Source: an uncultured Phycisphaerales bacterium
GTDB lineage: Bacteria; Planctomycetota; Phycisphaerae; Sedimentisphaerales; Anaerobacaceae
Length of the DNA: 64,000 nt
Direction of reading: 5' to 3'
NCBI GenBank assembly: GCA_903857265.1
Contig: CAIODZ010000022.1
Location: 124,001 to 188,000, forward strand
Shown here: positions 30,898-38,466 of the stretch, in pieces
Position numbering within the stretch: position 1 is the stretch's first letter
Layout: each line of letters starts with the position of its first letter
Program-made: the position numbers and the translations under genes
The notes under the pieces: generated by a model
Databases searched by the model: none
The model's input: only the letters and a program-made list of their open reading frames with translations
What the model was told of the DNA's origin: nothing

Positions 30898-31241
30898 TAG
30901 CTCCTCCGCCCAATCAGAATGCCAACCAGTAACCCCACTCCAAGCGCTGTAAAGACAGCCGTAAGAGGCCTTTCCTCTATTTTCTTCCTGCTCAGCTCGA
31001 CGGCCTCTTTGCTGTGCTCACGCAAGCTATCATAAGCTTCTCCGAGCTTCTCTTTTGCTTCTCCTCGGAGGGCTTTAATGGCGGATTCAAGCCGTTCTTT
31101 GCTTTCTTGCAGTTTTTCTTTTCCTTGTGCCCCGGCAGCATGAAGCACATCTTTGAGGTCGTTAGCCAGTTTCGCAACGTCGCCTTTGAGCGTCTCCAGT
31201 TCGATGGCTGATTCACCTCTCTTGTTCGGTTCCATGTTCAT
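30897..31241 (-). CDS. DUF883/ElaB-YqjD-like membrane-anchored protein
   Basis: This 114-residue protein has a long charged helix or coiled coil (residues 10-85, rich in Lys, Glu and Ala), then PLTAVFTALGVGLLVGILIGRR. That is the C-terminal membrane anchor with GxxxG typical of YqjD/ElaB. In E. coli such proteins tether ribosomes to the inner membrane in stationary phase or stress. AAAGGGG precedes the ATG. It is the first gene after fluoride-riboswitch cassette 3, about 330 bp downstream. Regulation by fluoride is inferred, and an undetected closer promoter is possible. Confidence 0.82.
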   Translation of the reverse strand: MNMEPNKRGESAIELETLKGDVAKLANDLKDVLHAAGAQGKEKLQESKERLESAIKALRGEAKEKLGEAYDSLREHSKEAVELSRKKIEERPLTAVFTALGVGLLVGILIGRRS

Positions 31242-31497
31242 AATGTTCCCCTTTCATTAAGTAATAAAGTTTTTCCGTCTCCGTTTTATAATTCCCGACT
31301 CTTCAGAGTCGCAGGAAAAAGCTAAACTATCAAAACCTTTTATTCGTAATCACTCAGCCATGCTGTAGTCGTTTCAGAAAAACGCATATACTCGCTTTAT
31401 ATTGCGATTTCTTCCTAATCTCGCGTCTCAATTCATACCAAGGTTCAGGTGATTATACTATTGAACACCATCGATGTTCAAGGGTAATTGCTATTTA

Positions 31498-31581
31498 TCA
31501 TTTTTCGATTTTTGAGTCAAAATCGACTATGTCCTCTTCCTCAACGGACATAAACCACTTTTGCCGCTTACGAATAAACAA
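31498..31581 (-). CDS. Candidate micro-ORF 2 in the leader after riboswitch 3
   Basis: This frame of 27 codons from a TTG inside the terminator U-run (AGAGG five bases upstream) encodes KWFMSVEEEDIVDFD followed by a Lys/Glu tail. An internal ATG at 31551 would give a shorter peptide. It aligns with micro-ORF 1 with mostly third-base changes. Cassette 2 has no such frame. If real, the start codon lies in the terminator itself, so translation would need the antiterminated RNA. This is low-confidence as a gene but notable as a conserved pair. Confidence 0.35.
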   Translation of the reverse strand: MFIRKRQKWFMSVEEEDIVDFDSKIEK

Positions 31582-31658
31582 AAAACCTCTACCCGCAACG
31601 AACAGAGGTCATCAGCTTAATCAATCGCTAAGCGGTTCAGGCGAACCGCATCGTCTTT
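31578..31658 (-). promoter_or_regulatory. Fluoride riboswitch (crcB motif), copy 3, partly degenerate
   Basis: The overall layout matches copies 1 and 2 (GATG, TGAACCG, stem GCTTAG/TTAAGC with a compensating C-G pair, GCTGATGACCTCT). The first stem, however, reads GACG/CGCC with an A-C mismatch. The pseudoknot loop is GCGGT instead of GAGGT, giving a C-U mismatch with ACCTC. The terminator stem is cut to about six pairs with a 13-base loop. It may bind fluoride weakly, be decaying, or be tuned to a different level. The DUF883/YqjE pair lies downstream. Confidence 0.8.
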
Positions 31659-31673
31659 ATCAATATGAGCGAT

Positions 31674-31702
31674 ATTTTATGTTTTACCTGACGTTTTGGC
31701 AA
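31674..31702 (-). promoter_or_regulatory. Promoter of fluoride-riboswitch cassette 3
   Basis: TTGCCA, 17 bp, TAAAAT, identical in boxes and spacing to the other two cassettes. The promoter is kept intact even though the aptamer is degenerate. Confidence 0.78.
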
Positions 31703-31782
31703 TATAATTCAGAACGCACATTAGAAAAACCCCGCTGCCAGAAACCGAACTATTATTATTTCGGATTCCTCCAATACCTTTA

Positions 31783-32487
31783 TTATACTGGCGATTCCAA
31801 TTTAACAAGCTGGCTTTTGCTTATCTCTACGATCAGAATTCCCAAAAAGAACGGCTTCATAGCATAAATATGAACGCCATGGTTCGTACCGTAATTAAGT
31901 ATTTTTAACATATTTAAGAGATTTTCTTTTGTATAAAAATCCTGTTCCGTCCAAGGCCATAATCGTTTGATGTGAAGAATATGCGTTAAAACATACCACA
32001 CATAAAAAAAAGAGTACCGCGCGGGAACACTGATGACCACATTACCATTATTCTTACATATCCGTATATGCTCCTGAAGCACTTCTTCAGGATGATGAAA
32101 GTGCTCTAAAAGCCCCTGAGACCATACAAGGTCAAAGGTTTCATCTTTAATTTTTAATTTTCTGCAATCATCCTGCAGCAACTTAAAGTTTTTTACCCCT
32201 ATCTTCCCGGCGTTGAGTTCGGAAAGAGCCAAAGCTTCCGTTGAGAGGTCTACACCGGTTATACTGTTGACGCATCGATGCAATTGCAATGTTATACTCG
32301 ATGTACCACATCCAAGTTCCACAATATCACTTTTTTTGGTAACTTTTTTGCACAGAATTGCCAAGAAATACCTGCCGTAAATACGCCGGCCATAATTAAC
32401 AATAGCATTCAAAAGACCTCGTTTTCCCCATATATTGTCCCATTGTGAAATATCTTTTTGTGAAATATTGTCTCCGTTCATTTTCAT
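31783..32487 (-). CDS. Class I SAM-dependent methyltransferase
   Basis: This is a 234-residue protein. Motif I is VELGCGTSSITL, the acidic ribose-binding residue lies in TGVDLSTEAL, and LVWSQGLLEHFHHPEEVL is the family's post-motif region. A C-terminal hydrophobic stretch may sit at the membrane. It is the last gene of the leftward AT-rich operon and probably methylates a glycan or lipid product of its neighbours. The substrate is unknown. ATGs at codons 1 and 3 are both possible, with GGGGAG about 12 bases upstream of the first. Confidence 0.82.
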   Translation of the reverse strand: MKMNGDNISQKDISQWDNIWGKRGLLNAIVNYGRRIYGRYFLAILCKKVTKKSDIVELGCGTSSITLQLHRCVNSITGVDLSTEALALSELNAGKIGVKNFKLLQDDCRKLKIKDETFDLVWSQGLLEHFHHPEEVLQEHIRICKNNGNVVISVPARYSFFYVWYVLTHILHIKRLWPWTEQDFYTKENLLNMLKILNYGTNHGVHIYAMKPFFLGILIVEISKSQLVKLESPV

Positions 32488-32521
32488 ATTACAGTATGTC
32501 TCCCCAATCTTTTCTATTGTT

Positions 32522-34201
32522 TCATATTTTCTTCAGGTAGATATTTAAACGTTGTGAATCATTCTCGGCCATCTTGGTTTTAAACAAATGGAGACTCGTT
32601 TCCGGAATATTATTAACGAAATAATCAAAGACCGGAAATGATACCATGACATACTTGTTTCTTCCGAAAAACGGGGTAAATATTTTCTGTTCGCTGGTAT
32701 ATGTCCACTTCTTTCGCATAATAATTATATCAGGATTTGCCTTCATATCTTCCACGAGATTGTTGCCTACATAACCAATAATCACTTTACTGTTCAAATA
32801 GTACATATATGAGCATTCTTCATAGTTCGTAGCTATAACCAGGCTATCTGTGTTTTTATAGTTGTCTTTTATATATGGTATGGCAAAATCCAGCGGCCCT
32901 CTATATTGATGGGAAAGCTCATACAGGTGATTTCTTATTAATCCTGTCTTATCTGCCAAATTCACTACGAATATAACACTCATCAGGAGCAATATGGCCG
33001 GTGTAAGCATTCTACGGGGCAAACGATTCATACTTGAGAGCAATTCAAATATAATAAAAATATCCAACAGTAAAATTGCAATTAAAACGGGCTGCAGTCC
33101 TATGACATATCGCTCAAAAATCGTGGGATAAGGTATTTTTGCAACGGCAAGGATATGCATAATAAAATATAAACTCAAAAAGTCCGACAAAAAAAGTTTT
33201 TGTTTTACTGAGGCAGTTTTTTCCAATGCGGTTTTAGGCAATATAGACGCCGGCAGGCAGAATCTAAGGATCAGCAGAACTATTTTTGCAGCCATCGCCA
33301 AATATAAAAATTCATATTTAATAAAGAAGTTTAATATAGAAGAAACGTGCCTTATGTGTATTCCGGAGCCCATACCGAAAAACTTCTCAAATTCCCGGGA
33401 AATACGAAAAACATCAAAAAACATTAGTAATGGGATTATCACAATGAACGATATAAATAAAGGAAGCATACTTATCACTAAATTCCTGAAATTCCTTTTT
33501 TTAAAAAATTCAAATGAGTTGAATAATCCTATTGCGGCAGCGGCACTAAAATAAGAAATAGAGATATTATTGAACAATAACACCAATATCAATGTCGCTG
33601 ATACGACGTAATTAGAGGCCCCCGTTTTTTTAAGTCCCGCATAGCTCACATAACTATAAAATAAACATGCGGACAAAAAAATGTTTATAGAATAGGCGCG
33701 CACCTCTCTTAAGTGCAAAACCAAAGAAACCGATAAAAGCTCAAAGAGAGAAAACAGAACAAGAAATATCAACATGTGGGTAAGATTTTCTCTGAAAAGG
33801 CGTGCAGCCAATAATGCTGTAACGAATACCCCCAAAAAGCCGATACCTGCAAAGGGGATTCTTAAGATAGCTGTTTTAGAGTAAATATCATCAACTTTTT
33901 CCGCGAAAAATGCGCCTATTGCAGCAAAATAATATTGACCCCATGTCACACAAGTCCATGCGTCAATTTTTTCATTCATTCCCAACCGTTTATCGGGAAG
34001 TTCCAAAAGATAAACTAAATTTTTACCATCATGTATTTTGGGGTAACCGTAATCCAATATCCTCGTCGCATACATTGCGGTTTCCGCTTCATCATTCCAT
34101 AGAAGAGGATACTTAATATTTTTAAACAGACTGACCAAAAACAAACTTACTATGAGAAGAAGTGTTATAGCAAGTATTCTATTTTTAAGTTTTACTTCCA
34201 T
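32522..34201 (-). CDS. GT-C (GT39-like) polytopic membrane glycosyltransferase
   Basis: This 559-residue protein has a signal-anchor helix, then the first outer loop LLWNDEAETAMYATRILDYGYP with the acidic DE pair characteristic of PMT/ArnT-like enzymes. About ten more membrane segments and a ~130-residue C-terminal soluble part follow. The coding sequence is far more AT-rich than the surrounding genes, which suggests transfer. It lies between the methyltransferase-GT2 fusion and a methyltransferase, so it probably adds a sugar from a polyprenyl-phosphate donor made by the GT2 domain. That link is an inference. Confidence 0.8.
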   Translation of the reverse strand: MEVKLKNRILAITLLLIVSLFLVSLFKNIKYPLLWNDEAETAMYATRILDYGYPKIHDGKNLVYLLELPDKRLGMNEKIDAWTCVTWGQYYFAAIGAFFAEKVDDIYSKTAILRIPFAGIGFLGVFVTALLAARLFRENLTHMLIFLVLFSLFELLSVSLVLHLREVRAYSINIFLSACLFYSYVSYAGLKKTGASNYVVSATLILVLLFNNISISYFSAAAAIGLFNSFEFFKKRNFRNLVISMLPLFISFIVIIPLLMFFDVFRISREFEKFFGMGSGIHIRHVSSILNFFIKYEFLYLAMAAKIVLLILRFCLPASILPKTALEKTASVKQKLFLSDFLSLYFIMHILAVAKIPYPTIFERYVIGLQPVLIAILLLDIFIIFELLSSMNRLPRRMLTPAILLLMSVIFVVNLADKTGLIRNHLYELSHQYRGPLDFAIPYIKDNYKNTDSLVIATNYEECSYMYYLNSKVIIGYVGNNLVEDMKANPDIIIMRKKWTYTSEQKIFTPFFGRNKYVMVSFPVFDYFVNNIPETSLHLFKTKMAENDSQRLNIYLKKI

Positions 34202-34223
34202 TGGCCAATCAGATTCTTAAATA

Positions 34224-35597
34224 TCAAGGCAAAAAACAAGATTTAATAAACTCAATATAAACGCCAAGGCTTATTTTTGAAACTTCAGCTTTTCGGGTTT
34301 CAAATCTATAACAAACTTCTTCCACTTTTGTCCCACAAGGTAAACATTTTAACAAATCGAACACTATCTTGTAACCTTTTAACCGAAAACGATGCCTTTT
34401 AAGTTTATCGGAAATACTTTCACGACAGAAAGCGGACTCACATCCAAAATAACCGCCCAAAATATCATAGTTCAAATAATTTTTACCTCTCAATAACAAC
34501 GAAATCTTCCCTAAAACACTGCCCGCAGAAGAAATCAACCTTCGCGATAAACTCCATTCCTCTTCTATTTCGATGCGGGATGCTATAACAAATTTGCCGC
34601 ATAATCTCAGAACATTAACAATCTCTTCTATCTTCTTACAAGGATGCTGGCCGTCCGCATCCATAACGACAAAATATTTTGTTTTTACCAAATCAATGGC
34701 AGCAAGAACGCTCGCGGTTAAACCGTGAACAGGCTCTTTGGAACGGTCGAGAAAAACAAGATTTTCATAGCCAATATTCAAAACCGCTTGTTTTGTAGTA
34801 TCTCTGGAGCCGTCATCAGCTACTATGATGCGACAGTCCTTGTACCTGCCGATTATGCCGCCCACCACGTTCTTGATGTTCCGTTCCTCGTTCAGCGTGG
34901 GCAGTATGACCGTTGTGTCCTCATATGACGATGAATCTGTGATCTCACCGTCCTTCCTGGCGCACGCGAATATCGTGAACCTTCGCATATCGAAAATGAA
35001 CTCCACCGTGAAGCCATGCTTCTTCAGCACGCCTCTGATGTCATCCGGCGAGAAGTGCTGCACATGCCCGCATCTCGCCCGGTAGTATGCCTTCCGCAGG
35101 ACGTACCCCTGCAATATCACCTGCATGAAGAACAGCGGCCGCCACATGCTCATCACGGTATCGTAAGGCACTGAAATGATGAAATGCCCACCCTTCTTCA
35201 ACATGCGGTGGGCCTCGGCCACCACTATCTCGTAGTCCGCCAGGTGCTCCAGGAACTCGAACGCCGTTACTATTTCAAACGATTCGTCCGGCATCCCACT
35301 GGCCCCTGCGTCCGCTACTTTGTAGTCGTACAGCCGCCGATGCCGCTTTGCTCGCTCCATCAGGTTCTGATTGGCGTCAATGCCGAACACCGGCAGTTCG
35401 TCGAGGTTCCAGTCGCAGCTTCCACACCCCAAGTCCGCTATCTTCTGCCCCGACCGGTACTTGCTCTTCACAAGCGAATTCGCTATCCGGTACCGGTTCA
35501 GGTGGAACCACTTCCTCAGAGGATTCCGCGACACAGTCTGTTTGCAGTAAAAATCCTCTTCGATTTCCTCGTATCCGATGTGCTGGTTTAGGTTCAT
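34224..35597 (-). CDS. Methyltransferase-GT2 (DPM1-like) fusion protein
   Basis: Two domains are joined in 457 residues. Residues 1-215 form a class I methyltransferase (IADLGCGSCDW, FGIDANQNL, FEFLEHLADYEIV). Residues 225-457 form a family 2 glycosyltransferase of the dolichol-phosphate-mannose-synthase type (VILPTLNEERNI, IIVADDGSRD, VVMDADGQHP, then the GGYFGCESAF loop). The N-terminal half (about 34.86-35.60 kb) is GC-rich with C/G third bases. The C-terminal half is AT-rich like the downstream genes, with the change near 34.8 kb inside the GT2 core. This looks like a recombination joint that stayed in frame. The start is supported by GAGGGA before the ATG. Confidence 0.85.
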   Translation of the reverse strand: MNLNQHIGYEEIEEDFYCKQTVSRNPLRKWFHLNRYRIANSLVKSKYRSGQKIADLGCGSCDWNLDELPVFGIDANQNLMERAKRHRRLYDYKVADAGASGMPDESFEIVTAFEFLEHLADYEIVVAEAHRMLKKGGHFIISVPYDTVMSMWRPLFFMQVILQGYVLRKAYYRARCGHVQHFSPDDIRGVLKKHGFTVEFIFDMRRFTIFACARKDGEITDSSSYEDTTVILPTLNEERNIKNVVGGIIGRYKDCRIIVADDGSRDTTKQAVLNIGYENLVFLDRSKEPVHGLTASVLAAIDLVKTKYFVVMDADGQHPCKKIEEIVNVLRLCGKFVIASRIEIEEEWSLSRRLISSAGSVLGKISLLLRGKNYLNYDILGGYFGCESAFCRESISDKLKRHRFRLKGYKIVFDLLKCLPCGTKVEEVCYRFETRKAEVSKISLGVYIEFIKSCFLP

Positions 35598-35607
35598 CTA
35601 TCGTCCC

Positions 35608-35766
35608 TCAAAATGGGTCTGCATCGAACGCAAATCCAATCGCCATTTCTATTATCGCATCGACCGAGCCGTCGACCTTTCGCGACACCTTCATACCCGA
35701 CGTGAAAAACACCAGAAAAACAGTATTTTGGGATACCATCTGCCCGCCTGTTTTCAATTCTTTCAT
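35608..35766 (-). CDS. Small hypothetical protein (52 residues) heading the glycan operon
   Basis: This frame is too short for the ORF track. An ATG with AAAGGAGAAA directly upstream begins a 52-codon frame whose stop lies 10 bp before the start of the methyltransferase-GT2 gene, consistent with an operon. The peptide begins MKELKTGGQMVSQNTVFLVF, has a mildly hydrophobic centre and ends in an acidic FDADPF tail. No family is recognised. The strong ribosome site and spacing are the only support. Confidence 0.5.
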   Translation of the reverse strand: MKELKTGGQMVSQNTVFLVFFTSGMKVSRKVDGSVDAIIEMAIGFAFDADPF

Positions 35767-35829
35767 TTTCTCCTTTTCGCCCGGTTCGGGGCAATATACC
35801 CGCCCCGGATAAATAATGCGATGAAAGAA

Positions 35830-35900
35830 CTGGGGTACTAGGATTCGGACCTAGACTAACTGATCCAGAGTCAGTTGTGCTACCATTACACTATACCCCA
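35830..35900 (-). tRNA. tRNA-Gln (CUG anticodon)
   Basis: The acceptor arms TGGGGTA/TACCCCA pair, and the discriminator is G. The anticodon stem ACTGA/TCAGT closes loop CTCTGGA, giving CUG (reads CAG). The T-loop is GGTCCGAATCC. The 5' U1-A72 pair is typical of bacterial tRNA-Gln. Its 3' end faces the AT-rich island, but no duplicated 3' fragment was seen at the island's other end. Confidence 0.94.
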
Positions 35901-35946
35901 ATAAAAGTATTGACCGCAGGTGCGCATCTAATTTACACTGATTGCT

Positions 35947-36576
35947 ATGGATTTGCAACTATTTTCAAACGACATCAAAAACGCAACAGATGTTCTCAGG
36001 AACATCCTGCTGTCGTTCATACCTTTGTTCGTGGCGGTGGACGCAATCGGGGTGCTGCCGATATTTGTGTCGCTGACGGACGGCCTTGACAAACAGCAAA
36101 AAAACAAAATCATAGTCCAGTCGATGGTAACTGCCTTTTTGTTAGCGGTCAGCTTTATCCTCGTCGGCAAACTGGTATTTAAGCTGCTTGGTATCTCAAT
36201 CGGGGATTTTATGGTCGCAGGCGGCGCGCTGCTTTTCTGCATAGCAATCATAGACCTTGTGAGTCATACCAAAGAAAGGCGTATTCCTGTCAAAGACCTC
36301 GGGGCTGTGCCAATAGGCACCCCATTGATTGTGGGGCCGGCGGTTCTGACAACATCGCTCGTTATAATTTCCGAATATGGTTTGCTGCCTACCATCATCG
36401 CGGTGATTGGGAACATTCTTTTCGCAGGTCTTATTTTTGGCGGCTCATACTGGCTGATAAAAGTTCTTGGCGAGGCAGGAACGAAGGCACTTTCAAAGAT
36501 TATGAGCTTGCTTCTGGCGGCGATTGCGGTGATGCTGATGAGAAAGGGCATCATGCTGTTTATAGGTCATACCTAA
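35947..36576 (+). CDS. MarC-family integral membrane protein
   Basis: This 209-residue protein has six transmembrane helices and the MarC/NAAT signature (FIPLFVAVDAIGVLPIFVSLT at the N-terminus, GTPLIVGPAVLTT in the middle, MRKGI near the end). The family's function is unsettled. Some members export or import small neutral amino acids, and the name from multiple-antibiotic resistance is historical. It is monocistronic, with no ribosome site seen. Confidence 0.9.
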   Translation: MDLQLFSNDIKNATDVLRNILLSFIPLFVAVDAIGVLPIFVSLTDGLDKQQKNKIIVQSMVTAFLLAVSFILVGKLVFKLLGISIGDFMVAGGALLFCIAIIDLVSHTKERRIPVKDLGAVPIGTPLIVGPAVLTTSLVIISEYGLLPTIIAVIGNILFAGLIFGGSYWLIKVLGEAGTKALSKIMSLLLAAIAVMLMRKGIMLFIGHT

Positions 36577-36678
36577 CGAGCAATCAGGTATTGACGAACA
36601 TATCGTGATTTAAGATGATATTGCCAATCCATCCTTCGCCCATTAGGGGTTACGGAGGACGGGCCGGAGACAGATACT

Positions 36679-37326
36679 ATGGCGCTTTCAAAAGCAGGAC
36701 AATCGTGGGAATTCAGTAACTGTCTGTTAATTGTTGCTCATCCAGATGATGAAATACTGTGGGCGGGCGGGCTGATGCTGCTGCACCCGCAGACACGCTG
36801 GACAGTCATAACGCTTTGCAGAAAAAGCGACCCCGACCGCTCCGCCAAATTCAATCGTGTAATGGAATTTCTCGGTGCCAAAGGTGTTATGGGCAACCTT
36901 GACGACAGCCCGGAACAAAAGCCACTTGCTGAAAAGGAAATCAGAAAAACAATTCAGGGGCTGCTACCTATGGATAAATTCGACCTGATTCTTACGCACA
37001 GCCGATGGGGCGAATACACCAGGCATTTGAGACATGAGGAGGTAAGCAGAGCCGTCCTGTCATTGCACACAACGGGCGAGCTTCCGAGCAAATTGATATG
37101 GATGTTCGCATATGAGGACGGGGGCGGCAAATACCTGCCGAAACCCAGCCGGGACGCAGATATACAGATTTGGCTGCCCGACCCAATCTGGCAGGAGAAA
37201 TACAGAATCATTACAGAACTGTATGGTTTTGCAGCCGACAGCTTCGAGGCAAAATGCTGCCCGAAACAGGAAGGGTTCTGGCAATTCGGCACAACCGTAA
37301 CGCCCAATCGAGGAGAAAAAAAATGA
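36679..37326 (+). CDS. PIG-L/LmbE-family deacetylase
   Basis: This 215-residue zinc-dependent N-deacetylase has the metal-binding AHPDDEILWAGG near residue 18, a conserved second Asp (GNLDD), and TRHLRHEEVSRAV with the third metal His. GGAG lies nine bases before the ATG. It is co-translated with the downstream GT4 gene (ATGA overlap). It probably removes an N-acetyl group from an amino sugar made or used by the GT4 enzyme. The bacillithiol route was considered and not supported. Confidence 0.85.
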   Translation: MALSKAGQSWEFSNCLLIVAHPDDEILWAGGLMLLHPQTRWTVITLCRKSDPDRSAKFNRVMEFLGAKGVMGNLDDSPEQKPLAEKEIRKTIQGLLPMDKFDLILTHSRWGEYTRHLRHEEVSRAVLSLHTTGELPSKLIWMFAYEDGGGKYLPKPSRDADIQIWLPDPIWQEKYRIITELYGFAADSFEAKCCPKQEGFWQFGTTVTPNRGEKK

Positions 37327-38465
37327 AGGTACTGCTGCTTTATGATTATCCTCCTTCGCCCGCGGGTCTGGCAACACAGGGGCATTTGCTGCACCGGGGC
37401 CTGACTGAGCTTGGCGTGGACGTGCATTCGGTGAATTTTGAATCGGCACAGGAAAAGGAATGGTATTACCGCTGGTTCGAGCCGGATATTGTTGTGGGCG
37501 TGGGATACTGGGGGCATACGCCTAATTTAGTGCTTCACCCGCAAAGGTATGGCGTTCAGCCCGTGCCGTGGTTGGTCGCGGATGGCTATATGGGCGACTA
37601 TCACGAGATACTTGAAAAACTGCCTTTGATACTGGTAACCAGCAATTGGGTGAAAAGCGTTTATATTCGCGACGGCCTGAGCGGCAAGAATATTGAGGTT
37701 CTGCCCGTCGGCTGCGATACCGATGCCTTCATACCACGAGACAAGAATGACCTGAAGGTTGTGGCGGTTCGCGAATCGCTCGGCGTTGCGCCCGACCAGA
37801 TAATGATTATGACCATTGGCGGCGATGCAACATCAAAAGGCGCGCAGGAGGTTATGCAGGCGCTTGCCCTGATTGATACAAAGGCGCCTGACTGGAAATA
37901 TGTCTGCAAGGTCTGGCCCCAGCCGAGAACTGAAAAGCAGAATGATATCGATATGCAACTGGCAATCGATCTGGGAATCGAAAAAAACGTTATATATACG
38001 ACGAACGTTACGAGCCGGAATTTTATGCCCTATCTTCTGGCTGCCTGTGATATTTACGCGGCGCCATCCCGGCTGGAAGGATTCGGTATGATTCAGGTTG
38101 AGGCGGGTGCCTGCGGTAAGCCGGTAATAGGCATCAAAGCAATGGGACTGCTCGATACTATCGTTGACGGCGAAACCGGCTTTCTGGCGGAGGTCTCAAC
38201 CGAAATCCGGCTCAGGGAAACAATTCTCAATGACGAATCAGGGCACAAAATAAGCCGTAAAGTGGTCTTCAAAGAGCCACGAATCGTCGATTACAGGGCC
38301 AGTGTACACGACATCGCTAAATACCTGATGGAGCTGATGACCAACGCAAAACTAAGAAAGAAAATGGGCAAGGCGGGCAGACGGCGGGTGGTCGAGAAAT
38401 TCGATTATCGCGTAGTCGCCAAAAGATTCGTCGAGATAATCTCAAAGCGACTGGAAATTTCGTAA
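37323..38465 (+). CDS. GT4-family glycosyltransferase
   Basis: This is a 380-residue GT-B enzyme. The start was moved to the ATG overlapping the deacetylase stop (AGGAGAAAAAA-ATG), which gives the Rossmann opening MKVLLLYDYPPSPAGLATQGH. The ORF track adds 51 residues from the deacetylase region. The C-terminal nucleotide-sugar site is EGFGMIQVEAGACGKPVIG (E-x7-E type). The acceptor and donor are unknown. It sits between a deacetylase and a GH100-like toroid, suggesting one small glycan or glycoside pathway. Confidence 0.88.
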   Translation: MKVLLLYDYPPSPAGLATQGHLLHRGLTELGVDVHSVNFESAQEKEWYYRWFEPDIVVGVGYWGHTPNLVLHPQRYGVQPVPWLVADGYMGDYHEILEKLPLILVTSNWVKSVYIRDGLSGKNIEVLPVGCDTDAFIPRDKNDLKVVAVRESLGVAPDQIMIMTIGGDATSKGAQEVMQALALIDTKAPDWKYVCKVWPQPRTEKQNDIDMQLAIDLGIEKNVIYTTNVTSRNFMPYLLAACDIYAAPSRLEGFGMIQVEAGACGKPVIGIKAMGLLDTIVDGETGFLAEVSTEIRLRETILNDESGHKISRKVVFKEPRIVDYRASVHDIAKYLMELMTNAKLRKKMGKAGRRRVVEKFDYRVVAKRFVEIISKRLEIS

Positions 38466-38466
38466 C

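Noticed and set aside
36679-38465. Bacillithiol synthesis (BshB/BshA)
   Set aside because: The deacetylase could fit, but the GT4 protein lacks the BshA opening and neighbours, and no BshC is present.
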